Positions 24,098-34,900 of a DNA stretch of 64,000 nucleotides are shown piece by piece. The translations under genes and the position numbers were made by a program. The stretch is from Rhabditophanes sp. KR3021 (taxonomy: Eukaryota > Nematoda > Chromadorea > Rhabditida > Alloionematidae). The stretch lies in NCBI GenBank assembly GCA_963281155.1, contig CAUJLY010000006.1:7316001-7380000 (forward strand), read 5' to 3'. The stretch's first letter is position 1. Each line of letters begins with the position of its first letter. Below the pieces are notes generated by a model. The model made no database searches. It had not been told where the DNA came from and saw only the letters and a program-made list of their open reading frames with translations.

Positions 24098-25171
24098 ATG
24101 TCATCTCTAAGTTTAACCGTCCTAAAAATTATTTTGATTTGTTGGCTTGCAAAGGTGTCTATTCAAGCTCCAGCTCCTCTGTCTCCAACCGAGTGTAAAT
24201 CATGTAGAGGTGGATGTTATCAACAACCAAAAGAGCATCCAGCTTCTGTCATAAAGTAACTTTATTTATTACACTGCTAATCGAGACTAATCTTTTTTGT
24301 TGTTTATTACAGCACAACTTCAGCATCTACTATTTTCGTCGATTTTGAGACCGGAAGTAATGAAACAATTAGTCGTGTAAAAAGAGAGTCGAGCGTTGAA
24401 AAACGTGCGTGTCCGAATCGCGTTCACTTAGAATTATTCGTTATTCCATTGTCTATTGCAATGATACCCGTTGCCCTGTGTTCGCTTTTATTATGTGTCT
24501 GTTATTGTGGCCCGAAGGAAACAAGAGGTAAGTGATATAATATCAATTGACTTTGGAAATACTTTTTTGATAATATTTATGAAACAATCATATTTAATTT
24601 GCATAAAAATAATAGTGTCTTGACATGGTAGTACTATGCATCAATTAAATGAATGTTGGTTCAACCTAGTTTTGTAGATGGCAATTCTATTATGTAAATG
24701 ATTAATTAGTTTAAAAATATGTAAAAAAATATTCATACTAAATGAGTTGATTTAAAAAGGTGATCTTTAAAAGATTTATTACCTAAATTTATTTTAGGGA
24801 CTATGCCTGAAAAAATGTGGGGTATAACCTTGTCCAAGACAAATGAAGAATTGAAGAAGAGAGCTTCCTTGACAGATTCAATATATGAATATAATGATAA
24901 CTATTGCAAAAGAAAAGATAGCAAAAAGACTCGTTTTAACACTCTCGTGGTAGTGATTGAAACAAGACGGATGAGCGATATTGACATTTCACTTCCTTCT
25001 TTATCACCTCGAAGTATCTCGTCACCAGTCAAACCACAACCACCCCTACAAACTGTTATAGAAGAGCTGTGTATAGAAAGTTTCGAATGTTTAAAACTCA
25101 AGAATACAAGATTTTCCGACAAGGTAGAAGTTCTAGGAGAATACGTAGAGGAAGTAAAATTTAAATATTAG
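24098..25171 (+). CDS. Type I membrane protein, Cys-containing ectodomain with furin-like site
   Basis: Exons 24098-24255, 24313-24527, 24798-25171; introns 57 and 270 bp; 248 aa. Not recognised as a known family. Seen: signal peptide (LTVLKIILICWLAKVSIQ), short ectodomain starting CKSCRGGCYQQP (CxxCxxxC), then RVKR at 74-77, which fits the furin-type consensus R-x-K/R-R, and a second basic EKR at 82-84; one transmembrane helix 93-118 (VIPLSIAMIPVALCSLLLCV) ending in CVCYC, likely palmitoylated; and a charged 125-residue cytoplasmic tail with an SLPSLSPRSISSP serine-proline stretch. The longer frame starting at 23873 is not needed: an acceptor at about 24045 suggests trans-splicing just upstream of the chosen ATG. 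It converges on the BRAP2-like gene with 280 bp between stops. Confidence 0.7.
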
Positions 25172-25451
25172 AATTAGAAGCAAATGAGTGTGACCAAGTA
25201 GCGTGTGAAGGATATGTTTGTGTAATACAAAAATTAATAGTTCTGAAGGTAATATGTATGATCTCAGACTGCAGCTCAAAATCTGAGTTCTATTATATAT
25301 TTGTAAATATATTGTAAATGGTTGTTAGAGAAAAGTTTATTAATTATAAAAAAATAAATATTATACTTTCAAAAAACATATAAAAATAACTTCTTTTATT
25401 AATCAGTAATTGATTATATAGTAACAAAAATTTTTAATTAAATGAATGCTT

Positions 25452-27440
25452 TTAATTTTTGGACTTAGATGAAGATCCTTTTTCAATAGTGGAATTCTTC
25501 TTAGCATCATTCTTCTTTTCTTTGGGACTGGAGTTTCTCCGTTGATTGTTATTTGACCAATTCATTGATCCAGACTGAACACGAATGCTGATATTTTGTA
25601 CTTCATTTAAATCACCGCCGCCGTTTTTGTCGTTCAATGAACTAAGGCCTTTGTTAACAGCATCGCAAAGATTCATGCTTTCAACCAACTCCATGTTAGT
25701 ATTTTTGAGTTCAATGTTGTCTTGTTGCATAATTAGAAGCTTTTTTCTCAATTCGTCAATTTTCTTTTGATCGTCAATATTTTTTTGTTTCAATTTGTTA
25801 ACATCAATAGCTTCTTCAATTTGAGCTTTTTGATAGTCATGGAGCTTCATAATCTTCTGGTTCATGTCACAGATATTCTTAGTCAAGCTGGAATTTAACA
25901 TCTTTTCTTCCGTCAAATCCTTCTCAGTCATCTTCAATTGATTAGCCATATTCTTCAACTTACTTTCTTTATCATTTAAACTATTCTTGTACGAGCCAAT
26001 TTCTATGCGATGTAGTTTTTGAGATTCTTCGTTAATTTTGCAATCAACAACATTTTTTTGATCAGAACACTTGCGCCATGTCTTGACAGATTCTTCTAGA
26101 AACGAGATTTGATCGTCCTTCTCCTTTAAAATTCTATTGAATTTAACTTCCATGGCCGAGACTTTCTCTTCAAAGTACTTCTCCTGATCAGCGTACCATT
26201 GCTGCTTTTGACGTTCGATTACTTTTTTCATCATTTCGGCTTCCTCGGAAATGTGGCAAATGGCTTCAACCTTACGACTCATAATTCCTTCATCGACTTT
26301 TCTTTGAATTAGTTCATTATCAACGCCAGTAACTAGTTTCCCACTTTCGTCATCTAAAAGTAGACGATGAACTCGTGAATCTAAAGCATAATCCCACACT
26401 TCATCATTTTGAAGACTGATGGATAGGGTGTGATCTGTTTGGCGGAAATGATCAAATGCGTGGAAGTTCTTGTATCTTGAACAACCCCTAAATCCACATA
26501 CTAGACACATCCAAATGTCGTCAGTACTATTGCATTCGCCACAAATTTTCATTTTACTTCTTATTTCCGGTGATTGCTGGTGATGTCTACAAATTGGGCA
26601 CTTGTTGGTATCGGCATTGAGGAAGCAGGAAATATGGTAGTCATGATTGCAGATGATTGTAACCACATTATCATCCAACTTCTGTAAGCAAATTACACAC
26701 GTTGGAAGTTCTTTAACTAGATCATTTTTGTAAGCGATATCTTTGGAATTACTAGAAATTGTTTCCAAGGATTCAACAAACATTAAAGCCATCTTATAAG
26801 GCAAACTGAATTCCAAAGGCACGCTATTATTGGCATCGAAGAATTTCATTGCATCAATATGAGTTTTAAACATCATTATGGTTGAGTATGTAGAGGGATC
26901 TGAAGTGGTTACGTATTTAAGATAATTAATGCTATCGCGATAAGGAAAACAGGTTTTGATAAAGCTTATATGAGGTATTTCAATTGGAATACCAAGACAG
27001 CATAGAATATTGCAACTTGTCAGACCCTTTCTGTCTTGTCTATTTTTTTTGGTGTAAAATTGGATGAGGCCATGGCTTTTTTGAGAAACACCAACTGTGA
27101 ATTCCATAACACCATCTCGGAGAAGATTAACTGCTCCAGTTGATGGCGTAGTTCCATCGGACTCAAGTTCAGCGAACGAATTTACAAAGGCATTACAGGC
27201 CATTTCCTCATTGAAATCTGCGCCTCTGATTTTGAAAATATTCACATTTGAGAATGATCTTTCTCCCATGCATTCTTTTGTAACAACTGGAAGACGAGCA
27301 TTTGAGCTGGATGTAATGTTATGAGTATCCTGAAAATCCGATATTCTGTTTGAGTCAGAGTACACTGTTTCCTCGAGTTGAATAGGATCGCTGTCTTCGG
27401 ACAATTGAAGGCGAATATTAATAGGTATTAATCCGTCCAT
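25452..27440 (-). CDS. BRAP2/IMP-like RING-H2 and UBP zinc-finger protein
   Basis: Intronless, 662 aa. BRAP (IMP) is an E3 ligase that restrains Ras-MAPK scaffolding and retains nuclear-import cargoes in the cytoplasm; in C. elegans brap-2 affects stress and detoxification gene expression. Seen in order: N-terminal BRAP2 RRM-like domain about 110-215 (GVMEFTVGVSQKSHGLIQFY, ending in a MKFFDANN segment); RING-H2 about 248-285 (CVICLQKL ... CNHDYHISC ... CPIC) with all zinc ligands; UBP-type zinc finger about 300-365 (CGECNSTDDIWMCLVCGFRGC, HxxxxHxxxTxH region); a long coiled coil about 395-600; and a basic Ser/Lys-rich tail. Start set at the ATG preceding DGLIPINIRL, not the GTG one codon upstream. 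The lack of introns in such a long gene fits the low intron density of this region. Confidence 0.93.
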   Translation of the reverse strand: MDGLIPINIRLQLSEDSDPIQLEETVYSDSNRISDFQDTHNITSSSNARLPVVTKECMGERSFSNVNIFKIRGADFNEEMACNAFVNSFAELESDGTTPSTGAVNLLRDGVMEFTVGVSQKSHGLIQFYTKKNRQDRKGLTSCNILCCLGIPIEIPHISFIKTCFPYRDSINYLKYVTTSDPSTYSTIMMFKTHIDAMKFFDANNSVPLEFSLPYKMALMFVESLETISSNSKDIAYKNDLVKELPTCVICLQKLDDNVVTIICNHDYHISCFLNADTNKCPICRHHQQSPEIRSKMKICGECNSTDDIWMCLVCGFRGCSRYKNFHAFDHFRQTDHTLSISLQNDEVWDYALDSRVHRLLLDDESGKLVTGVDNELIQRKVDEGIMSRKVEAICHISEEAEMMKKVIERQKQQWYADQEKYFEEKVSAMEVKFNRILKEKDDQISFLEESVKTWRKCSDQKNVVDCKINEESQKLHRIEIGSYKNSLNDKESKLKNMANQLKMTEKDLTEEKMLNSSLTKNICDMNQKIMKLHDYQKAQIEEAIDVNKLKQKNIDDQKKIDELRKKLLIMQQDNIELKNTNMELVESMNLCDAVNKGLSSLNDKNGGGDLNEVQNISIRVQSGSMNWSNNNQRRNSSPKEKKNDAKKNSTIEKGSSSKSKN

Positions 27441-27955
27441 CACTTAAATATAAATAATAAATGGTGAAATATGGTAAAAAACAGTTCTGAAATAAATTAA
27501 CAATCAAATTAGGAAAGAAACAACAAAAAATATGCAGCACAAAATCAAGACATCAATCGGAACAGTTGAGCAAAGCTGACATACTAAATATTCAAGACAC
27601 TTTATTCCAAGCAGACATTTAATCTTCGTGAGATATATACGAGAGTAGCCGAATGACGGTAAACAAAATCACACAAAGATGTTATTGCGAAATATATTGT
27701 AAATGATAAAAACAAAAACACTTGGTAAATGTTATTTTAAAATTAAATAAACATCGCTTCCAAGTTGCAGACACACTGTATGTTGCAATATTCAACATAA
27801 TTTCATTATATAACATTGGAATGAGGGTGATTAAGAAACAAAAAGAGGCATCACATAAAGGGTAAAATATGGATGATTTGAATCTAGATAGTATATCACA
27901 ATTTATTTAGTATTGATGAATAAAATCACAAAGAAACAATATCACGTAAGTCAAA
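27441..27955. other. Intergenic, nothing recognised
   Basis: Short AT-rich spacer between two minus-strand genes; should contain the BRAP2-like promoter and the 3' UTR of the repeat protein. Confidence 0.5.
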
Positions 27956-28744
27956 TTAATTTGGGACTGCGCCAGAACCAATCGGGGTTTGTCTAGGATA
28001 AACAGGGATTGTATTGTATCCATAGTTTCTTCTGATCTTGTTGCAATAATCCATCAAATAACCACTACTTCTAATGATTCTGTCGTGGCTTCTAGCAGTA
28101 CAGAAATACCAAGCAGTTTGAATAGAATATCCATTATATCTGAAGAAGTCGTAAGCATATCTATCAGCATAGTTTAAGTATCCATAATAATATCCTCCTC
28201 TTCCATATCTGCTATAAGGATTGAATTGATTGTGTTGAGAGAAGCTGCCTCCTTGTGGTGCTCTCCAGACTTGATTTAATTGTTGGTTTTGGCTCAATGA
28301 TGGTAATACAGGTTGGAATCCACCGTTGCCATTTCCGGGAACTCCACCGTTGCCATTTCCGGGAACTCCACCGTTGCCATTTCCGGGAAAACCACCGTTG
28401 CCAGGAAATCCACCGTTGCCAGGAAATCCACCATTGCCAGGAAATCCACCGTTGCCAGGAAAACCACCGTTGCCAGGAAATCCACCGTTGCCAGGAAAAC
28501 CACCGTTGCCAGGAAAACCACCATTGCCAGGAAATCCACCGTTACCAGGAAAACCACCGTTGCCATTTCTTCTAGTGGTAGTGGATTGTGGTCTTCTGGT
28601 AGACTGATTATCAAGAGGACCATTTCCTGGATTTGGTCTGCCTCCTGGAACATTTGGTCCGTTTCCTACAGAAGCTCCATTCCCAATTTGTCCATTAGCT
28701 GTGACTACTACCAAAGCAAAAACTGAAGCGAATAATCCTTTCAT
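27956..28744 (-). CDS. Secreted Gly/Asn/Pro-rich protein with GNGGFP repeats
   Basis: Single exon, 262 aa. Signal peptide (MKGLFASVFALVVVTANG), a low-complexity Asn/Gly/Pro region, ten tandem GNGGFP hexapeptides, then longer GNGNGGVP variants, and a C-terminal Tyr/Arg/Gly-rich domain (YGRGGYYYGYLNYADRYAYDFF) with two cysteines (WYFCTARS, MDYCNKI). The C-terminal part is not low-complexity and probably forms a small folded module with one disulfide. Such proteins in nematodes are often cuticle, gut or secretory products, but I cannot assign a function or family. The 18-bp DNA unit has no stop in any frame, so all six frames are open across the repeats; composition and signal peptide identify the minus-strand frame as real. 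Confidence 0.75.
   Translation of the reverse strand: MKGLFASVFALVVVTANGQIGNGASVGNGPNVPGGRPNPGNGPLDNQSTRRPQSTTTRRNGNGGFPGNGGFPGNGGFPGNGGFPGNGGFPGNGGFPGNGGFPGNGGFPGNGGFPGNGGFPGNGNGGVPGNGNGGVPGNGNGGFQPVLPSLSQNQQLNQVWRAPQGGSFSQHNQFNPYSRYGRGGYYYGYLNYADRYAYDFFRYNGYSIQTAWYFCTARSHDRIIRSSGYLMDYCNKIRRNYGYNTIPVYPRQTPIGSGAVPN
28313..28569 (-). repeat. Tandem 18-bp repeats coding GNGGFP, with 24-bp variants
   Basis: Ten 18-bp units (plus-strand form CCACCGTTGCCAGGAAAT with A/T and G/A variants), preceded at the low-coordinate side by three copies of a 24-bp variant containing an extra GCCATTTCCGG segment. The mostly synonymous differences between units suggest expansion by slippage or unequal exchange under protein-level constraint. 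Confidence 0.9.
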
Positions 28745-29241
28745 TTTTGTTGTAATATGTTAGCAAATAATCTTTTGTGATAATTTCGCAACAATCTTGG
28801 TTTTTATAAAGGAAATTTTCATGATTCATTTAACGTTCTTGAATCATATTTGACTCATTTTAAATTTATTTGTCTTTTTTTTAAATGTCAACTTTTCTAA
28901 AACTTATTTTTCGTGTCCTTTGACATTATATTAAATAACAATTTTCAAAATCATGCTTTTTGATTTTTAAAACAAACTTTTATCCTTTTATAATATTTGT
29001 ATTACTCAGATTGAATTTCCTTAACAATGTTTTTTATCTCATTTTTCCAATTTACTTATTAATCTCATTATTTGGATCAAATTTATTATATATAATTATT
29101 ATTTGTATGAATTTGAAAATAACATAGAATACAATGTAGTAAATTATAGTTAAAGCGAAATGAAGAATATTGAAATGTATGGTTTTGTATATTTGCTGAA
29201 CCTTAAGTCAAAATTATAAATAGTATTATATACACTACATT
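28745..29241. other. Intergenic, nothing recognised
   Basis: Spacer of about 500 bp; presumably the promoter of the repeat protein and 3' UTR of the homeobox gene. No gene seen. Confidence 0.5.
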
Positions 29242-29921
29242 TTAACATTCGGTACCAAAAAACTTTAAAGCTTGCGCAGGGAAAGATTGAAATGACATAC
29301 TTGGAGTCCAAGTTATTATTTGGTTTTGTTCTTCTTTAACAATTGTTTTGGTAATACTTGAAGGTGATACACCCGACGATTTGTCAATACTGCTGTCATA
29401 CAAAATTTCTGGTGATGGCATGTTTCGTAGTCGACGACGATGTTTAGCTCTAAAAGACAAGTTAAAATGATCATAATCAGTATTTTACCTTCTATTTTTG
29501 AACCAAACTTGTATGCGAGCCTCTGGTAAGCATATTTCTTTTGATAACTTTTCTCTTAATGATACATCGGGATATTGACAAATTTTGAAACATTTTTCTA
29601 ATTCGTCTAATTGACTATCGTTAAAAGCTGTTCTGTTCCTTCGCGACTTCTTTTCTTCACCGTCAATTAAACAATCTAAAATATGAATCATATACGAGCA
29701 AATTCAGATAACTTACGTTTATTATTCTTTAAAACAGGTCCACCATTTGAAGGTGATTCATTAGCATTATTACTTGGAAATGGAAATATATAGTTATTAA
29801 TAAGAGAATTCTGGGGATAATATAATGCAGAATCAAATGCTGGCAGTGTTGGGTAATAGTTATTAGTGGCAGTATAGAAATGAGAAGACTGATTATTTTG
29901 GAATGAAATTGTCTGGTCCAT
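29242..29921 (-). CDS. Paired-like K50 homeodomain transcription factor
   Basis: Exons 29921-29717, 29675-29489, 29449-29242; introns 41 and 39 bp; 199 aa. Homeodomain about residues 79-138: [20 protein letters not shown], then [11 protein letters not shown], and recognition helix [14 protein letters not shown]. Homeodomain position 50 is Lys (residue 128), the class that includes Otx, Goosecoid and Pitx and prefers TAATCC-type sites; YPDV resembles Goosecoid, while [16 protein letters not shown] resembles Otx/Pitx, so I do not name an orthologue. The third intron-exon junction splits an Arg codon within NRRAK of helix 3. N-terminal region is Asn/Tyr/Pro-rich without known motifs; no OAR motif seen. 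Role inferred as a neuronal or tissue-specific regulator, as for related nematode genes. Confidence 0.9.
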
Positions 29922-31973
29922 GGTATATTACTTGACAAGTCTTTTAATGATTGTGATTTTACTTTGCTACTGTTTCTTCTATAAGTGGTTTTGGATTATT
30001 TGCTTAAATGGTAATCTAACTGAGTGAACCGCCTTCTTGATTAACTTTTGACTTAGTACAATGTCTTTGACACAATATGCGTATATTTATAATTTTGGGG
30101 AGAGTTAGTTATTAGGACAATCAAAGGAAAGGAGGTATTAATATTAGAAAGGAATTATAATATAGTGTTTAAAGTGAAGGAACTTTCATAGCACATGGTC
30201 TGCTTGTTTAATACTTTTCATTGTTCACAGATTAAAAGTGATTAAAAAGTATTTCAAATTTGAACTTTATATGCCTTCTTTTCACTTTTCCAAGTAATCT
30301 TAATCATCCAAGGCAAAAAGAACCCGATATGCGATTATGTTTATTTAGTAGTCATTAAAAGTCATGTAATAAGACCATCCATTTCCTCATCCCTATTCAT
30401 TAAAAATGTGACCTGATCTCGACTTATCTTATCAAATAACGGAAGGCATCACTGTATGCCTTATTAACTTTCATAACTCATATGCAACTGTTTAACCAAG
30501 GAAATTGACTTTTTAATCAAAATATTCAAATTCGAGAACCAATTCTTTCACATTTTTTATTTGAAGATGATCAAAGTATATTAATATCATTATACTAATA
30601 CCATTATATTAACCATTTTGCTCAAAGGATAAAAGAGTAATATTTATCAATTATAATGGATAGAGAAACATATTGTACTAGTGTAAGTTAGTCCATTTCC
30701 ATAGACCACTGATCAAATAAACAATTTTCTTTAATAATATAACTTTAAACGGATATTTGCTTGATATACACTGTTTTACAGTATTTGTCAAATAATTGCT
30801 AAATAGATTTGAATGTTTTACACGTCAATAAAATGTTAAATCAACAAGCTAAACATTTACCTTTGTAATGATAAAAAGAATTTCTTTGAACGTTATCACT
30901 CGGGAGCCTCATAAATCACATCAAACAATGCATATTGCCGATCATTACCAAATTAAGCCCCTTTCATGTTATTGGATTGAAGTTTAATTAATTACGTAAA
31001 CCAATAAAGCAAACCGACAGACACAAGTAGGCTACTTATTAAAGTGGTGTTGACCTACTCAAAGAATCTGTCTAATTCCCATACGTTACAAGTATTAATT
31101 TGAAAACAATGATATTTGTATATTAACATAAACGTTGCTTATAAAGAGCTAATTCGTTGTTTAAAGTAGATTGTTGGTTGACAATTGCTTTTGAAACATC
31201 TTCATTTAACAACCTCTAATCCTTTGAGATAAAAAATAAACATACCTAGATGACATTTTTTACTTAGTTTCAAAGTTAGTATACATATGAATCAACATTG
31301 CCTCTTCTTTAAAGCCATCATATTGTATGCTAATTATTAAATGTAGTTAAACACATTTTAATATACATATTGTTGATCCTGCCAAATACCATATTTTTTA
31401 AGCTACAAATTAATTGAACGAAAGTTTAACTTAAATTACAATGTCAATTTACGCTACATTAAGAGCTGATTAGACCATATTGTCAAATCAAATGTGCATC
31501 TCCAGTCAACTTCTTTATATTCCGCTTAAGTAACAATTATATACACTAAAGGATGTGCTACTAATGTACACTCAACGAAAAACAATCGTTTCAAAAATAG
31601 GATGAAGCAAATCTCATTTAAAAAGATAAAGAACGATTATGACACTGATTTTAATAGAAGCTACCATTATATTACTGATTCATATTAAAAAAACAATAAT
31701 TATACTGATTTATGTTTCAACATAAAACTAATTTATATTTGAAGAAATATTAATACTGATTTGCGTTTAAATACAAAACTAATTCAAGTTTATCATGACC
31801 GAGCATATTATTTATAAAGTTTATAACTTACAGATACACTTTTATTGGTAAGTTATTAAAGAGTTATACAATTTAATAATAAAAGCGGGTAAATAATACA
31901 AATATGTGATAAATAAAGAAGTATAAAATAAAGCACATTTGTTTGCGCATGATTAATAATTAGTCCACATTAT
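29922..31973. other. Intergenic, probable homeobox-gene regulatory DNA
   Basis: About 2 kb upstream of the homeobox gene and downstream of ATG2, both minus strand. No gene seen. A pair of imperfect direct repeats near 31695-31790 is listed separately. Confidence 0.5.
31698..31794. repeat. Two imperfect direct repeats of about 37 bp
   Basis: Two copies share the framework ACTGATTT..GTTT..A.A.AAAACTAATT.A..TTT, starting near 31699 and near 31756, with about 20 bp between. A third, weaker ACTGATTCATATTAAA copy lies just upstream. No function apparent. Confidence 0.5.
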
Positions 31974-34900
31974 TTACTTATATTTTTGTTGTTCCTCCTT
32001 ATATTCCTTAGGATTGAGGTTTGAACGGAGGCCTTGAAGAACGGTGTGAGTTATTCCCACGGCAGCTTTTGTTGTTATTAAAATGCTTTCCGGAATTTTG
32101 TTGGCTACTCTGGCAGCAGTATATTCTCCTGAATCTTGATTACAAGTTGCTTGGACAAGGAGGTTTCTTTTGTCGGTAATATCCTAAAAAATGTTTATTA
32201 TTTTGATTAAGATATGTCACTACTTACAGTTATCAAAATAGCAGCAGCTTGATTGAATCCTTCCAAAACACTAGCAGGTTTTTTTTGTCTGATTTCTCTT
32301 CTTGAATTATGAGAATCTGGCTTTACACAATCCAAGGAAAATTGGGTAATATTTTCTAACCAACCAGTTACACTTTGCCCAATTTCAATGACAGCTGTAA
32401 GAGTTGAGACGGTGAAGCTACTAGCTCCTCTTTGAATTCCTTTAACCAAATGACCATCTTCTTTGTACAACTCTTCGACAGGCATGTAAATCAAATCTCT
32501 AAAGCCAGTGTACATGTTGAAGAATGGAGATGCCGGAACCAATCCCTTGATAAGACCTCCCATTTGAGTACCGATCAAATTGTTATACCACTCCTCGGTA
32601 GCTTTTTCGAAGCATCTTTTGAATCCTAAAGTTCCTTTGTCGCTTCTAATTTCCTTCAAAACCATTTCGGAGCCTTTGAATTTAGTGAATGCAAATAATA
32701 AGCCAACTGATACTCCTGGTTCAGAATTGAAACGCTTGTTTTCATAGTCGAATTTTATAACACAGGCGGGATGGAAGATGAAATTCTTGATAAAAGTGTC
32801 AGTACCATTGTGAATTGCAGCAGGTTCTTCGATAAATGCCTTTTCTTCACTTGGAATATACATTGAGGCTGTCATAGGATCGTGCTTATACTGGTAATGG
32901 TCTGGCTCTTCACTCTTTGGTAATTCAGCCAAATCTGGGAAGCTGTCTTCTTCTGGTTCATTTCTGGAAACATCCAGAACTGGTGAATCGGAAGTTTGGA
33001 TAAGATTGGTGTCGGGCAGAGTAAAGTTGTTCAAAATATCAGTCGAAAAATCATATAAAAAGGTCAAAGTATCTTGATCGCCATTTAATTTCATTGAAGA
33101 CAATCCCATTTTTACTCTAGCTTCTTTCATGTGATTCTCAGCCATCTTGAAACAAAGGAATGGGTTGTCATCAACTGCTCCAGTAACTTGATTATCGAGT
33201 CTATGTAAGATAGCTTTAATTTTTGAGATTAAAAGATGATCTTCCACAGAAATGTTGCCAATAGCAAAGTTTATCATTCTCTGGAGTGGATTGATTCTGT
33301 CGAATATTTTGTAGGAAAGTGAAATGTCTTTAAAGACTGTTGAAACACAAACTGTACTATCACGGCAATATCCACCAACGGAATTGTCATTAGCACAATC
33401 TGAAAGATGTTTTTCTAATTCCCACTTTGAGTAAGATTTCTGCTGTTCCTTGACAAAAGATCCGAAGTCAGAACCACCATACAAGTAAATCTTAAGGGAC
33501 ATTTTTTCAATAATAAACTCGTATATTAATCCGATGTTAAATGATGTTGTATTAATGATGTCAGTAATATTTTCTTCAGACACAGCCGTAAAAAAATCAT
33601 CTTGAAATCTGATATCTTTACAGTCAGGATTATTGGTTTTGTAGATATTCCTAATTCGCGAACTTCCGACTCTATCAGTAATGCCAGAACCAACATCCTT
33701 ACTTAAATCGCAAAACTCATCATCTGATGCAACATCGTCCTGTTTCAAATATTCGGGAGAATCAAAGTTGTGATCAATTATGAATACTTTGTTGTTACAT
33801 TTTCTTTCTGGGATGCTATCAATGGCATCACACAACTTATCCTCAATTGAATTGGGAACAATTTTCTTGGTCTTTAAAACGCCAGAACTACTTGCGATAG
33901 GTGTGGATGTCGCATTGTTTTGATAATCGTGAATAGGCATGTATTGAGTGGAAGAACTAGGATAAACAGCATCAATATCTTCGGAAGTAATCTTGTTGGA
34001 CCTTTTTTCGTCGTTTTCCTTCTTGAGTAGTTCAATTTGATGATTTGCCTCAGCGATTTCAGTGACAATTCTTAACAAAATGTGAGCAGTATCTGAACAT
34101 AACCACACCACAAACTCATCGTTGACACAATTGATCTTAATTAGCGGTTTTTTCAATTTCAGAGCTGCTGGAAGATTATTTGCATGAGCAATGTCAACAG
34201 TTAAATGACTACAAGCCATCACCTTAACATGATTGTGCTTAGGGATATTTGAGGCTGAATTGAGATACAACATTTTGGGACTACTTAATTCATTTGCCTT
34301 TTCGCTTGAATACATGAACAATGCGGAATCTTCCAAAATACATACCATTTGAGCCATTTCGACATTCTGAATAAATTTGCTCTGAAACACACAACTACCA
34401 ATTGCAAATCTTAAAGTGTATGGCGAAGATTTTACAACAGTACTTTGACTATGTGAAATAACAGTAGATTGAATGTTGACATGAAGTTCAATCAAGGGAT
34501 CGGGAATTTCATAACCTGGGACTAAATAATCCTTCGCATCAAAGAATTTGACCAATTGATTAATCCAAAGTCTTTCAGGTGATACAAGTGGTTCAAAATG
34601 AATCATTGAATTGCATGTGGATACAGCTAAAATGATGTGTCTTTTGTTTAATGGTTCCATTCTTAATTGAATGGCAATAGATAAACTATTATCATCAATA
34701 AATTGACACAATCCAAAATCGGGTTTCATAGGAACAATCTTTTCCGGGGCAACACTTTTAACAGACTTTCCAAAACCGGGGCTTTTTACATCTTTGTCAA
34801 TTGAGTCAATATGTTCTCCATGATTTTCGTGATTGACTGAAATGGTTGAGTTGGAAATGTAACAATAGCTGAGCTCAGAATCCCCCTTGTATCCATTGAT

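Noticed and set aside
28255..28726. Long plus-strand and alternative minus-strand frames (KPPLPGN-type and CHFRELHR-type repeats)
   Set aside because: Shadows of the stop-free 18-bp repeat; only the GNGGFP frame has a signal peptide and a non-repetitive conserved-looking C-terminus.
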